This document shows, one piece after another, positions 17,901 to 27,589 of a stretch of DNA of 64,000 nucleotides. Under the pieces are notes generated by a model. The model worked only from the letters and a program-made list of their open reading frames with translations. It was not told the origin of the DNA and did not search any database. The first letter of the stretch is position 1, and every line of letters begins with the position of its first letter. The DNA is taken from assembly GCF_030643805.1 (NCBI RefSeq), contig NZ_CP094656.1:744001-808000 (forward strand), given 5' to 3'. Source of the stretch: Alkalihalobacillus sp. AL-G. Lineage in GTDB: Bacteria; Bacillota; Bacilli; Bacillales; Fictibacillaceae. Both the position numbers and the translations under genes were made by a program.

Positions 17901-20027
17901 GGAGAACGTTCGAAAAGTTTTGTCTATGATACGCTGGGTAATGTCTTAACAGCTACGGATGGAATAGGTCAAACCACATCTTATCAGTATGATCAGTTTT
18001 CACGGTTAACGAAAGTAACCAATCCGAAAGGGAACGTCACTGAATATCAATATGATAATGTTGGAAACCGGACCAAAGTGATCAATGCCAAAGGTAACAT
18101 CACAACCTATACATATGACGCCGTTAACCAGCAAGTAACGGAAACAGATCCTCTACAAAATACAACTGAATACGAGTATGATGGGAATGGGAATCTTGAT
18201 ATAAAAATAGATTCTAAAGGCCAAATAATAGATTATCAGTATGACCGCCTTGACCAATTAACGAAAAAAGTGTACTCAGACGGTACATCGGTTACTTACA
18301 CCTATGATGCAGCTGGAAATCGGTTATCCATGTTGGACGGAACTGGTGAAACGGTTTATACGTATACGCACCGGGGTCAATTGGAGAGTGTGACAGACCC
18401 TAACGGGCGCGAGGTCAGCTATACGTATGACGATAACGGTAATCTCAAAACGCTTACGTATCCAGATGCGACAACTGTTACCTACGCCTATAACAAAGCC
18501 GATCAAATGGTGAGTGTAACCGATTGGAACGGTAAGGTTACTCAAATTGATCCGGACCCACGCGGGCTAACTGACCAAAAAACTCTTCCGAACGGGGTAA
18601 CAACGAATTATACGTATAACAGCCTTGGAGAAGTGAAAACGATTAAAAGTGCGCTTGACCAAACGGTCCTTAGTGAACGCTCTTATACGTATGATGCCAA
18701 CGGAAATCGAAAAAGCATGACGGATGGAATATTAGGTGAGACGAGTTATACGTATGATGCTCTCAACCAGCTAACAGATGTTACGTACCCTGACTTGGAG
18801 ACGATCTCCTATTCCTATGATGCAAACGGGAACCGAAAAAGTCTGACGAATCGTAATGGTACAACCTCCTATACGTATAATGATGCCGATCAATTAACCA
18901 CGGAAGGGTCTACAGCCTATAGTTATGATGCCAATGGAAATCAGACGGGGAAAGGGACAAATACCTACAGCTACGATAGTGAAAACCGGTTAACCCAGGT
19001 CACCATCAAAGAGAACGGTCAAACGATCGACTATACGTATAACGGCGATGGTGAAAAGGTTGCGAAAACAGTCAATGGTGAAATAATTGAATACGTTTAT
19101 GATCAAGGGTTATCACTATCCAGGTTGTTAGTTGAATATGACGGAACCGGTTCTATTTCAACGAAATACATCTATGGCAAAGAGCTGATCGCCAAAGAGA
19201 ATGCGGACGGCAGTATTTTCTACTATCTTAACGATGCTCTTGGCAGTACAATCGCCTTAACGGATCGTTTAGGTGATGTGGTTGCTAGGCTCCAATACGA
19301 TGCATTCGGAAAAATCCGTAGCAAAAGCGGTACCGAAGATACAAATATGCAGTTTACAGGTGAACAACGAGAAGCTGAAGCTGATTTGATTTATCTACGT
19401 GCCCGATATTATGATCCAAATACCGGAAGATTCATAACCAAAGATACTTTCAAAGGCTTTAAAGATGACCCTATATCACAAAACAATTACATCTATGCCT
19501 ATAACAATCCGGTTACACTTATAGATCCAAGTGGACATAGTCCAAAAGAAGGTTCCTCTTCATTATGGTCTGATCTCCTTACCCCAGTTGTTGGATTAGT
19601 TAGCTCAAACCATGTAGAAACAGTTGGGAATGGTATCTTAGAAGGAATACCAAAATTAGCTAAATATTCTTGGGCTGTTCCCATTGCTGGGAATGGTATT
19701 GGAATAGTCACAGACCATTTTATAGGAGGACAAAGTTGGACATCAGCTTCATTAGATGCAGTGGCTGTTTCAGGAGCAACTGGAGCTACTATGGCTGCAT
19801 TTGGGGTTTCTACTGGCGGAGCTGGATTTGCATTAGCAGCTATTTATACTAGTGGGAATGTAGTTGTTGAAGGAATTACAGATAAAACCACAGGTCAACA
19901 TCTTGAGGATTCTGTTGTCAAACCTTTAAAACGTGAAATCAAGGATGTTGGACGTGAGGCTAAGGATATTTATAATAATTACTTTGATTTTTCTAAACGG
20001 GAGACTTTCTTTCATTGGCTCTATTAA
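14920..20027 (+). pseudogene. RHS/YD-repeat polymorphic toxin-like protein, split by one frameshift
   Basis: A signal peptide (residues about 7-28, ending HADA) starts a 160-codon frame that stops at 15400-15402. In the other frame the sequence is open from before 15363 to 20027. Joining them at the A5 run 15335-15339 with one extra A restores one protein of about 1,700 residues. In order it has an N-terminal secreted region, a DUF6531 domain (DPVDIATGAYTYSHKDINIP, near 15755-15815), dozens of YD repeats (xxYTYDxNGN), a non-YD insert (about 17460-17850), the RHS core (YLRARYYDPNTGRFITKD, near 19390-19445), and after DPSGH (19524-19538) a distinct hydrophobic C-terminal domain of about 160 residues. 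This layout is that of secreted polymorphic toxins of Gram-positive bacteria. It may be a true pseudogene or a homopolymer error. Confidence 0.88.
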
Positions 20028-20096
20028 AAATCCGAAATAAACCTTGGTTAGTGTGTTTACTTTCGATTGATATTGAATTTGAAGGAGGGATGAAAT

Positions 20097-20420
20097 ATGC
20101 CACAATCATTAGATGCCCAGTTTTATATAATACCATTCCTAGTTATCGCTACATTTGGATTAATATACACACGGAAGGCAGAGTTAAAACCGCATTCAAG
20201 AGTAAAATTATACGCATCAGTAGTTGTTCTGTATTTGATGGCTTTTTTGATATTCGGTATGGTATATATAAACGAGAAGTTTTTCGGTAAATTGTCTTTA
20301 ATTATCTTTGCGATCTGGGTACTTCAAGGATTTTTAATACCTAACTCTTGGATTGATAAAAAGTATTACAAGTGGAAGGAAAGACGCCAAGCAAATAATG
20401 AATTGGATAAATCAAAATAA
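20097..20420 (+). CDS. small three-helix membrane protein, possible RHS immunity protein
   Basis: A 107-residue protein with three predicted membrane helices (about residues 8-25, 40-60 and 66-84) and a charged C-terminal tail. GGAGG at 20084-20088 is 8 bases before the ATG; the earlier ATG at 20090 is too close and out of frame. It begins 70 bases after the RHS stop, on the same strand, which is where immunity genes sit in polymorphic toxin loci. It looks AT-richer than the RHS core. I recognise no family. Immunity is an inference from position and from the hydrophobic toxin tip. Confidence 0.72.
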   Translation: MPQSLDAQFYIIPFLVIATFGLIYTRKAELKPHSRVKLYASVVVLYLMAFLIFGMVYINEKFFGKLSLIIFAIWVLQGFLIPNSWIDKKYYKWKERRQANNELDKSK

Positions 20421-20469
20421 ATTTTAGAAGTTACAATATGGATAGAAATATAATTTAACAATAGTATTG

Positions 20470-20499
20470 ATGACCCTGGAATCTATCTGGGGTCATTTC
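20470..20499 (+). terminator. terminator after the RHS locus
   Basis: TGACCC and GGGTCA form a short stem around a 12-base loop, followed by TTTCTTG. It closes the RHS plus small membrane protein unit. Confidence 0.7.
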
Positions 20500-20811
20500 T
20501 TGATTTAGCCCTCTCTAAATCTATTAAATACTAATTATTGCGTTGTGAATCGCCATTAAACAATAACTCTTGGACGGAACCTGCCAACCGTCCCCCGTCC
20601 GACATGATTGTTCTTCAACAGAAGGAGGCTTTTCTGCAATAAAGCTATTGTAGACAATCTAAAAACGATCTTCAACAATCGGGCCATTTAATGGAGTAAC
20701 GCCTTGCGAAGTTTTTGGAAATTTGAAATAATTGTTATTGAGCTAAAAATGCATGGCGACAGTCCCACACCTGCCAAAGCATAAATAACTATTCCGATGA
20801 GGAGGATTCTT
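20500..20811. other. non-coding stretch between the RHS locus and the DinB-like gene
   Basis: About 310 bases without a supported gene. It contains short inverted segments (GACGG near 20573 with CCGTC near 20590) and the phrase CAACAATCGGGC near 20674, which resembles GCAATCGGGC near 21914 in another gap. Such short shared phrases suggest worn intergenic repeats. No clear promoter was picked out. Confidence 0.5.
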
Positions 20812-21321
20812 GTGCGTCCACGACCATTATCTATTGAAAATCCAGAGAATGATAGGTATGTTAGTCTTGTGCCAGATGGGGATATTGAAGAAATACTTAG
20901 TAAGCAACGAACTAAGACCATTACCTTCTTGAGCAGCATATCAGAGGAGTCAGCAAGGAAGGCGTACGCACCAGGGAAATGGACTTTAAAAGAAGTGATT
21001 GGGCATATGGCCGACGCGGAACGTGTAATGTCGTATCGAATGCTTGCCATTGCGCGAAATGAAAGTGCGCCACTCCCAGCAATGGATCAGGATCAATACG
21101 TTTCTGCGGCAAACTTCAACAAATTATCCTGGGAGCAGTTACTAGTAGGTTTAGACACGGTACGCTCCAACACGTTAAGTCTTATTTCAACCATTGATGA
21201 TGCAGCATGGGGTCGTAGTGGAACTGTAATGAACAGCCCGGTTTCGATAGGTACCATTGCATATGGCATTGTCGGGCACGAGTTACACCATTTGAAAGTG
21301 ATTAGCGATAAGTACTTATAA
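20812..21321 (+). CDS. DinB/YfiT-like putative metal-dependent protein
   Basis: A 169-residue four-helix DinB-superfamily protein. The three metal-ligand histidines are visible as HMADAER (middle) and GHELHHLKVI (C-terminus). Members include bacillithiol-dependent transferases and proteins of unknown role. The GTG at 20812 lies 6 bases after GAGGAGG and gives the usual MRPRP start; the ATG at 20797 lies inside this signal and is rejected. The gene stands alone with its own terminator. Specific function cannot be given. Confidence 0.84.
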   Translation: MRPRPLSIENPENDRYVSLVPDGDIEEILSKQRTKTITFLSSISEESARKAYAPGKWTLKEVIGHMADAERVMSYRMLAIARNESAPLPAMDQDQYVSAANFNKLSWEQLLVGLDTVRSNTLSLISTIDDAAWGRSGTVMNSPVSIGTIAYGIVGHELHHLKVISDKYL

Positions 21322-21433
21322 GTCTTTTTCTAACAATGTACCTTGAACCTATCACGACAACGGGCCGGAGATAGTTGATGGACAAAAATGTTTTAACCTC
21401 GAAGAGCAATTATACAACCAGATGTATATTCAC

Positions 21434-21475
21434 AGGCATCTATAGAAAACTAAACCTCTCTATAGATGCCTCCTT
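21434..21475 (+). terminator. terminator after the DinB-like gene
   Basis: A perfect 13-bp stem (21434-21446 with 21459-21471) and then CCTTTTATG. Confidence 0.85.
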
Positions 21476-21612
21476 TTATGTGTTTAGTCTTCAGCTAAAG
21501 AGCGTATTTCTGCAAGAGGAAATACTTTTCTTTTTTATTAGTGATTGATTTTTAAGCATTTCTATTTTGGATCTTTTTAGTATTTAAATGAAAACAAAAC
21601 GAGGAGAAATTT

Positions 21613-21885
21613 ATGTGCCGAAACATTAGAACATTATTTAATTTCGACCCGCCAGCTTCCGATGAAGAGATTCATGCAGCAGCTATTCAGTACGTTAGAA
21701 AGATAACGGGCTATAACAAGCCCTCAAAGGCGAACGAGGAGGCGTTTAATCGTGCAGTCAATGAAGTAGCAATGATTACTAGGAATCTATTGGACACTCT
21801 GGAAACCGGTGCAGAACCTCGCAATCGTGAGGTCGAAGCTGAGCGTGCTCGTGTCAGAGCAGCTAAAAGGTTTGGTACAAGTTAG
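21613..21885 (+). CDS. DUF2277 protein
   Basis: A 90-residue protein beginning MCRNIRTLFNFDPPAS, the unmistakable DUF2277 opening, and ending in an Arg-rich helix. It is cytoplasmic. The role is unknown; the name rests on the conserved N-terminus. GAGGAGA precedes the ATG. It is monocistronic by appearance. Confidence 0.9.
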   Translation: MCRNIRTLFNFDPPASDEEIHAAAIQYVRKITGYNKPSKANEEAFNRAVNEVAMITRNLLDTLETGAEPRNREVEAERARVRAAKRFGTS

Positions 21886-22261
21886 CGAAAAAAACAATTG
21901 TTGATATTCCGCAATCGGGCGCTTTTGTTGAAGATTGTTTTTTTACAACTTTTTTATTACGAATTTTACCTGTTAATGTGAGTCGTTTATGAAAATTCAA
22001 CAACTTTTTTTTGAAACAGCCGCATCTCTGAACGGAAGAATGCGGCTTTAAGTCGCCAAAATTCAACAACTTTATTTTGTATGAACATATGGAAGTTCAT
22101 TAGCCCTTAATCAGCCTTAATTTGGTTAAATCATAGCCTGATGGCAGAAATTGTAGATTTTTAGCGATGGAAACTTTATTACAATCCTATTAAAATGAAA
22201 GGGTTTTCATTCTTTTTTCGAGAATAAGTGACGTGCATCTTATTTTTTAAGGAGGATGAAA
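21886..22261. repeat. intergenic stretch with repeated AATTCAACAAC phrases and a hairpin
   Basis: AAAATTCAACAAC followed by a T-rich run occurs at 21992 and 22058, 66 bases apart, each preceded by an AGTCG phrase. Between them AGCCGCAT (22018-22025) pairs with ATGCGGCT (22040-22047), a terminator-like hairpin. GTTGAAGATTG near 21930 overlaps another short inverted segment. The last 120 bases should carry the aldehyde dehydrogenase promoter. Confidence 0.55.
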
Positions 22262-23749
22262 ATGGAAAAAGTATTAGACGCACAATTGAAGCCGAAAGTC
22301 GCGGAATTTTTGAATGGTACGAAAAAGTTGTTTATCAACGGGGAATGGGTACCCTCTGCATCAGGTAAGACGTTTAAGACCTTGAATCCCTCCACAGGTG
22401 AAGTCCTTGCAGTCGTAAGTGAGGCAGATAAAGAAGATGTAGATCGCGCGGTGAAGGCTGCACGTAAAGCATTCGACGAAGGTCCATGGTCGAAGATGAG
22501 TGCGGCATCCAGAAGTCGTCTGATTTATAAGCTCGCTGATCTAATGGAAGAAAATAAAGAGGAATTGGCACAGTTAGACACGCTCGATAACGGGAAACCA
22601 ATCCGCGAAACAACCAATGCGGACGTTCCTTTAGCAATCGAACATTTCAGATATTATGCAGGCTGGTCGACAAAAATCGTCGGTCAAACGATCCCTGTAG
22701 CAGGAAAGTTTTTCAACTATACTCGACATGAAGCGTTGGGTGTAGTCGGGCAGATTATTCCATGGAACTTCCCACTCCTTATGGCAGCATGGAAGCTCGG
22801 TGCTGCACTTGCAAGCGGATGTACAGTCGTATTGAAGCCAGCCGAACAAACACCTTTATCAGCCCTATATCTAGCGGAATTGATGCAAGAAGCAGGGTTC
22901 CCGGAAGGTGTCGTCAACGTTATTACAGGTTATGGTGAAACAGCAGGCGGTCCACTTGTTGAACATGAGCAGGTTGATAAAATCGCATTTACAGGGTCAA
23001 CTGAAGTAGGAAAGTTGATCATGCGAACCGCTTCCGAAGACCTCAAGCGCGTAACACTTGAGCTTGGTGGAAAGTCGCCGAACATTATCCTGCCTGACGC
23101 GGATATGTCCAAGGCGATCCCTGGGGCAATGATGGGAATCATGTTCAACCAAGGCCAAGTATGCTGTGCAGGTTCACGTCTTTATATCCAGAAAAAATCG
23201 TTTGATAATGTAGTCGCAGATCTTGTTACCCACTCTGAAAAAATCAAGCAAGGGGCAGGACTCGATCCTACTACCGAAATGGGGCCGCTCGTTTCTGAAG
23301 AGCAACACAACAGGGTAATGGGCTATATTGAAAAAGGAAAGAGTGAAGGTGCAGAGGTCTTAACAGGTGGAACGAAGCCATATGAACAGGGGTACTTCGT
23401 ATCACCGACCGTCTTTGCAGATGTAAATGATTCGATGTCAATCGCTAAAGAAGAAATCTTCGGACCTGTTGTAGCGGCAATGCCGTTTGAGGATCTTGAT
23501 GATGTCATTGATCGTGCAAACCTTTCCAATTACGGACTCGCAGCAGGTGTCTGGACGGAAAATGTACGCAATGCACATTATGTAGCGAACCGCTTAAAGG
23601 CTGGTACTGTGTGGGTGAACTGCTATAATGCATTCGATGCGGCATCACCGTTTGGAGGATACAAACAGTCGGGTATCGGTCGGGAAATGGGATCTTATGC
23701 ACTCGATAACTATACAGAGGTGAAGAGTGTTTGGATAGGCATGGATTAA
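22262..23749 (+). CDS. NAD(P)-dependent aldehyde dehydrogenase (DhaS-like)
   Basis: A 495-residue ALDH-superfamily enzyme. It shows [13 protein letters not shown], the nucleotide fold FTGSTEVGK, the general base Glu in [10 protein letters not shown], and the catalytic Cys in GQVCCAGSR, where Cys is followed by Ala. It oxidises an aldehyde to the carboxylate. Length and opening resemble B. subtilis DhaS, but substrate range cannot be read from sequence. AAGGAGG lies 6 bases before the ATG at 22262; the ATG at 22256 directly abuts this signal. Confidence 0.92.
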   Translation: MEKVLDAQLKPKVAEFLNGTKKLFINGEWVPSASGKTFKTLNPSTGEVLAVVSEADKEDVDRAVKAARKAFDEGPWSKMSAASRSRLIYKLADLMEENKEELAQLDTLDNGKPIRETTNADVPLAIEHFRYYAGWSTKIVGQTIPVAGKFFNYTRHEALGVVGQIIPWNFPLLMAAWKLGAALASGCTVVLKPAEQTPLSALYLAELMQEAGFPEGVVNVITGYGETAGGPLVEHEQVDKIAFTGSTEVGKLIMRTASEDLKRVTLELGGKSPNIILPDADMSKAIPGAMMGIMFNQGQVCCAGSRLYIQKKSFDNVVADLVTHSEKIKQGAGLDPTTEMGPLVSEEQHNRVMGYIEKGKSEGAEVLTGGTKPYEQGYFVSPTVFADVNDSMSIAKEEIFGPVVAAMPFEDLDDVIDRANLSNYGLAAGVWTENVRNAHYVANRLKAGTVWVNCYNAFDAASPFGGYKQSGIGREMGSYALDNYTEVKSVWIGMD

Positions 23750-23765
23750 ATCGTTTCGACGAAAA

Positions 23766-23798
23766 CGGGCTAGCTATAATGGCTAGCTCGTTTTTTTT
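23766..23798 (+). terminator. terminator after the aldehyde dehydrogenase gene
   Basis: CGGGCTAGC (23766-23774) pairs with GCTAGCTCG (23782-23790) with one wobble, followed by eight T residues. Confidence 0.93.
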
Positions 23799-23876
23799 CG
23801 TTTAGAAAGTATAGAACTACTTTCTATAGTATGAGGGGCAACTAAGGCAACCGCATGCGATACCTTTAGGAAAAGG

Positions 23877-23900
23877 CTTGGCGGTCGCCAAGTTTTCTTT
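23877..23900. repeat. near-perfect palindrome CTTGGCG-GT-CGCCAAG with T-run
   Basis: Seven base pairs (23877-23883 with 23886-23892) around GT, followed by TTTTCTTT. It lies between the aldehyde dehydrogenase terminator and the cytochrome gene. It could be a short terminator, an attenuator or an operator. Confidence 0.5.
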
Positions 23901-24008
23901 AAGTGTGTCCAACGCCAAATAGTCGCTTCGCCTCACTTAACCGCATAATAGTTTTTGCGAACCAGTTTTCGGGAAACGAATACAAAAAGGAAAAGGAGGC
24001 TACAAATC

Positions 24009-24350
24009 GTGAAACGGATTTTTACATTATTAGTATTACTTGGGTTATCTGTTGGTTTAGCAGCTTGTGGCGGCGGTAATGAAGGGGGTTCAGATTCAAC
24101 AGGGAACGGCAGTACTACAGAAGTTGATGTTGATGCAGCGAAGGCGAGCTTCCAGCAAAGCTGTGCAACCTGTCACGGAAAAAATCTTAGAGGAAATGGG
24201 AATGCACCAGCCTTGAATAACATTGGTAAAGATCATTCGAAAGAAGAGATTCTAGCTCAAATTAAAAACGGCGGCGGCCAAATGCCAGCAGGATTGATTG
24301 AAGGAGAGGAAGCCGAAAACGTAGCTGCATGGCTAGCTACTATGAAATGA
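24009..24350 (+). CDS. cccB: membrane-anchored cytochrome c-551-type lipoprotein
   Basis: A 113-residue lipoprotein with lipobox LAAC (Cys20), a Gly/Ser/Asn-rich linker, and a single-haem cytochrome c domain. The haem motif is CATCH (Cys52, Cys55, His56) and the distal ligand is Met92 in GQMPAG. It carries electrons outside the membrane, typically to cytochrome oxidase. The GTG at 24009 follows AGGAGG at 10 bases and puts the signal peptide at the very start; the ATG at 23955 would add a charged, implausible leader. The length matches B. subtilis CccB, though neighbours differ. Confidence 0.87.
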   Translation: MKRIFTLLVLLGLSVGLAACGGGNEGGSDSTGNGSTTEVDVDAAKASFQQSCATCHGKNLRGNGNAPALNNIGKDHSKEEILAQIKNGGGQMPAGLIEGEEAENVAAWLATMK

Positions 24351-24485
24351 AAATATGAAACAACAATATTCGAGCACTTGCAAAATAAGCATGTGATTAA
24401 AAGTGAATCAAATGCTTATCTTTATGTTAAAACTTGTTAAGAATAAACATTAAAGGTTTTTATAATTGGAAATAGAGGTAAAGTA

Positions 24486-24929
24486 ATGATGTATAGTGTT
24501 CCTATAATAATCTTGACATTAGGTCTGATATTATTGTTTTTTATACCTAAAAGGCTTTCAATTAAAGAGGTATATAATACTTGGACTGCTATTGCTTTGT
24601 TAACTGTGTTGACTGACCTTATAGTAGGGGCTGTTTTTGATAAGTTTGACTTTGCTGGCAGTAAAAAAATACAGCTTTCAGACCTATTCTTCGAAATAAC
24701 GATAACACCGGTTTATGGAATTATTTTATTATGCTTAATGCCAGAATCCAAAGTCCGGTTTTTGATCACTTCTTTGTTGTGGACGGTAATTGGGATATCG
24801 ATTGAATGGTTGAATGTAATGGTTGGATATTTAGACTATAAAGGTTGGTCATTGTGGTATTCAATTCCTTTTTATTTTGCAACATGCTACTTTTTAAGGT
24901 GGCATTTATGGTTTCTTAGAAGAGGCTAA
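24486..24929 (+). CDS. CBO0543-type small integral membrane protein
   Basis: A 147-residue protein with about five predicted membrane helices and a late cluster IEWLNVMVGYLDYKGWSLWYS. This matches the family called CBO0543 in Firmicutes; function is unknown. GAGG lies upstream of tandem ATGs at 24486 and 24489. Base composition is AT-richer than the neighbouring genes. It has its own terminator and no evident operon partner. Confidence 0.75.
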   Translation: MMYSVPIIILTLGLILLFFIPKRLSIKEVYNTWTAIALLTVLTDLIVGAVFDKFDFAGSKKIQLSDLFFEITITPVYGIILLCLMPESKVRFLITSLLWTVIGISIEWLNVMVGYLDYKGWSLWYSIPFYFATCYFLRWHLWFLRRG

Positions 24930-24970
24930 GTGAAGGATGAATGAAATCAACTTAATAAAGACCCCGTTAA

Positions 24971-25017
24971 AAAATCAGACCGTCCAACGCTAACAATGAT
25001 GGACTCGGTCTGATTTT
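24971..25017. terminator. bidirectional terminator
   Basis: AAAATCAGACCG (24971-24982) pairs with CGGTCTGATTTT (25006-25017). It serves the membrane protein gene on one side and yhzD on the other. Confidence 0.88.
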
Positions 25018-25033
25018 GTTTGTTTATAAGGTA

Positions 25034-25219
25034 TTACCGATGGAATAACACAAGTTCTCCTGCAGGCGAGGTTACTCTGCTCGTGTAATCCTCATAGTTG
25101 TTTTCCTCTAAAATTTTCTGGCCGGCTTTTTTCGCTTCGGCATTGTCAGTCGCTTCAAATGATTCTTCATAAATCTTTTCACCGCTTTTATCAAATACAG
25201 TGACAATGTACATCTTCAT
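25034..25219 (-). CDS. yhzD: YhzD-family small protein
   Basis: A 61-residue protein, MKMYIVTVFDKSGEKIYEE at the start and GELVLFHR at the end, very close to the pattern of B. subtilis YhzD (same length), a predicted small cytoplasmic alpha/beta protein of unknown role. It is divergent from yhaQ, as expected for this chromosomal region. Confidence 0.88.
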   Translation of the reverse strand: MKMYIVTVFDKSGEKIYEESFEATDNAEAKKAGQKILEENNYEDYTSRVTSPAGELVLFHR

Positions 25220-25352
25220 GAGATCACCCTTTCCTGCCTTACTATTCTATTTTAGCATGAAATTATCCTTCATATACTTTTTGAAATCGGACTAAATTAG
25301 GTGAAACCTTTTTAAGGGACTATCGTTATATACATTGAGAGGTGAGAAAATC

Positions 25353-26252
25353 ATGAGTTTACATATTGATTCAGTAACAAAAAAATTCGGTAGTTTTACG
25401 GCAGTTGATGACGTTTCATTTAATATCCCGGAGGAACAGATTTTTGGCCTTTTAGGAGCAAACGGTGCTGGAAAGACGACGACATTCCGGATGATGATCG
25501 GTCTATTGTACCCAACAGAAGGTGCGATAACCTGGAACGGACATTCATTAACGGAAAAAACGTCTCAAGTGATCGGTTATTTGCCAGAAGAGAGAGGGCT
25601 TTATCCAAGCCTGAAAGTTTCCGATCAGCTCATCTATTTAGGGCGTTTAAAAGGAATGACTAAACAAGACATTCGGGTCCAAATGAGAAGATGGTTAGAT
25701 CGATTCAAGGTACCGGAATACGAAAATAAAAAGGTAGAAGAGCTGTCAAAAGGAAATCAGCAGAAAATCCAGTTCATTGCAGCAGTACTACATAAGCCCA
25801 AGCTGCTGATTCTCGATGAACCGTTTAGCGGGCTGGACCCAGTTAATGTTGAATTATTGAAGGATGCGGTTGTGGAATTAAAGCAGGAAGGGACAACGAT
25901 TGTATTTTCCAGTCATCGGATGGAGCATGTTGAAGAGCTTTGTGAGCATCTCTGTATCCTTCATAAAGGAAAGCCGGTCGTACATGGCTCGTTAAAGGAT
26001 GTCAAGCGTTCATTCGGGAAAAAGAATGTGACCGTTTATGCGGATTTTGACCTCGACCACTTGAGGGACACATCAGGGGTTATACGATTTAAAGAAGTTA
26101 CCGAAGGCGTTCATCTTCAAGTTGAAGATGAGGGTGTGTCACAAAAAATATTCGACATGATCAGCGGAAAAGGATTCGTGCGTAAGTTTGAGCTTGAAGA
26201 ACCATCGTTAAACGATATTTTCATTGAAAAAGTAGGTGCTTCATATGAGTAA
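25353..26252 (+). CDS. yhaQ: ABC transporter ATPase YhaQ
   Basis: A 299-residue ATPase of the NatA-like export branch. Walker A GANGAGKTT (about residues 36-44), signature LSKGNQQK, Walker B LLILDEPFSGLDP, switch His in SSHRMEHVE. The C-terminal 80 residues are the DUF4162-type extension seen in this branch. The ATG at 25353 follows AGGTGAG; the frame is open to 25335. Its end overlaps yhaP by 8 bases. It powers the YhaP permease; the substrate is unknown, though NatAB relatives export sodium. Confidence 0.93.
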   Translation: MSLHIDSVTKKFGSFTAVDDVSFNIPEEQIFGLLGANGAGKTTTFRMMIGLLYPTEGAITWNGHSLTEKTSQVIGYLPEERGLYPSLKVSDQLIYLGRLKGMTKQDIRVQMRRWLDRFKVPEYENKKVEELSKGNQQKIQFIAAVLHKPKLLILDEPFSGLDPVNVELLKDAVVELKQEGTTIVFSSHRMEHVEELCEHLCILHKGKPVVHGSLKDVKRSFGKKNVTVYADFDLDHLRDTSGVIRFKEVTEGVHLQVEDEGVSQKIFDMISGKGFVRKFELEEPSLNDIFIEKVGASYE

Positions 26253-27507
26253 ATTACTTACCGTCTTAGTGCATACGTACAAAAGCCGCTTAAAAACCAA
26301 GGCGTTCATCATAACAACGGCGATTTCATTACTATTAGTAGTTGGATTGACGAACATGCAGACGATCATGGGATACTTTGAAGGTGATGAGCAACGTACT
26401 GTAGCTGTGCTCGATAAAAGCGGGGAGCTTTATGAACCATTTGCTCAGCAGTTTGCGGTTACAAAATCAGAGGATACGAAGATTGTTCAGACAGATCAAA
26501 GTGAACAGGAGCTGGCTGCGAGTGTTCAAGATGGAGAGTATGACGGTATGCTTGTTCTGCAAATGAATGAACAAAACGTGCCTAATGCTACCTTCAAGGC
26601 GGAAACAGTATCGAGCTCGGACTGGATTGGTGCACTCGAGCGTTCCCTCCAGCAAACCAAAGTGGTCATTGCTACAAAAAAATTAGGTGTCGATCCTGCG
26701 GAAGTAGTAAAAATTTATGAACCTGTTCAATTTGAAAAGGTTGCCTTGAAGGAAAGTGCAAAAACGGAGGAAGAGCTCAATCAGGCTCGTTCAGTCGTTT
26801 ATGTGCTGCTCTTTTTAATCTATTTTTCCGTTATATTTTATGGAAGTATGATTGCCACAGAGGTTGCGACAGAAAAGTCGTCCAGGGTGATGGAAATCTT
26901 AATTTCGAGTGTCTCACCTGTCAAGCAGATGTTCGGGAAAATCTTCGGGATTGCCTTCTTGGGTCTGACACAGTTCATACTGATTTTCCTTGTTGCATTT
27001 ATTTCTGTTAAAAGTGCTCCTGAAAGTGAATCTGGCGGGTCCATGAACAATTTTTCAGACTTCATTCAGCTTGATCAACTTCCGTTTTCAATTATCATTT
27101 ATGCTCTCGTATTTTTCTTTTTAGGGTTCATGCTTTATGCGACACTGCTTGCAATGCTCGGCTCACTTGTAAACAAGGTTGAGGAAGCGAACCAGGTGAT
27201 CACGCCAGTCATGTTGATTATCGTTATTGCGTTCATGATTGCGATGTCTGGACTTGGCACACCAGATGCAACCTTTGTAACAGTTACATCCTACATTCCA
27301 TTTTTTACTCCGATGATCATGTTTTTACGAGCAGGGATGTTGAATATTCCGTTATGGGAAGTGTTGCTCGGCATTACCATCCTGATTGCGAGCATCGGAC
27401 TGTTTGCAGTCATTGCGGCAAAGGTTTATCGTGGCGGGGTACTGATGTACGGCAGTGCAACCTCGCTTAAGAATTTGAAAAAAGCATTAGCCTTATCGAA
27501 AAAGTAA
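26245..27507 (+). CDS. yhaP: ABC transporter permease YhaP (NatB-like)
   Basis: A 420-residue permease of the NatB/YhaP type (ABC-2 family). One membrane helix at residues 19-37, a large extracytoplasmic domain (about 45-170), then about five helices starting with VVYVLLFLIYFSVIFYGS; the conserved EKSSRVMEILISSVSP lies between them. The ATG at 26245 overlaps the yhaQ stop, giving coupled translation. A terminator follows directly. Confidence 0.93.
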   Translation: MSKLLTVLVHTYKSRLKTKAFIITTAISLLLVVGLTNMQTIMGYFEGDEQRTVAVLDKSGELYEPFAQQFAVTKSEDTKIVQTDQSEQELAASVQDGEYDGMLVLQMNEQNVPNATFKAETVSSSDWIGALERSLQQTKVVIATKKLGVDPAEVVKIYEPVQFEKVALKESAKTEEELNQARSVVYVLLFLIYFSVIFYGSMIATEVATEKSSRVMEILISSVSPVKQMFGKIFGIAFLGLTQFILIFLVAFISVKSAPESESGGSMNNFSDFIQLDQLPFSIIIYALVFFFLGFMLYATLLAMLGSLVNKVEEANQVITPVMLIIVIAFMIAMSGLGTPDATFVTVTSYIPFFTPMIMFLRAGMLNIPLWEVLLGITILIASIGLFAVIAAKVYRGGVLMYGSATSLKNLKKALALSKK

Positions 27508-27516
27508 CGGAACATC

Positions 27517-27550
27517 AACTGACTCGGATTTTCTACCGGGTCAGTTTTTT
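27517..27550 (+). terminator. terminator of yhaQP
   Basis: An 11-bp stem with one wobble (27517-27527 with 27536-27546), followed by a run of T residues. Confidence 0.92.
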
Positions 27551-27589
27551 TACACTTAGAAATTACAACGTTTTCAGGTCTTTTTTACT

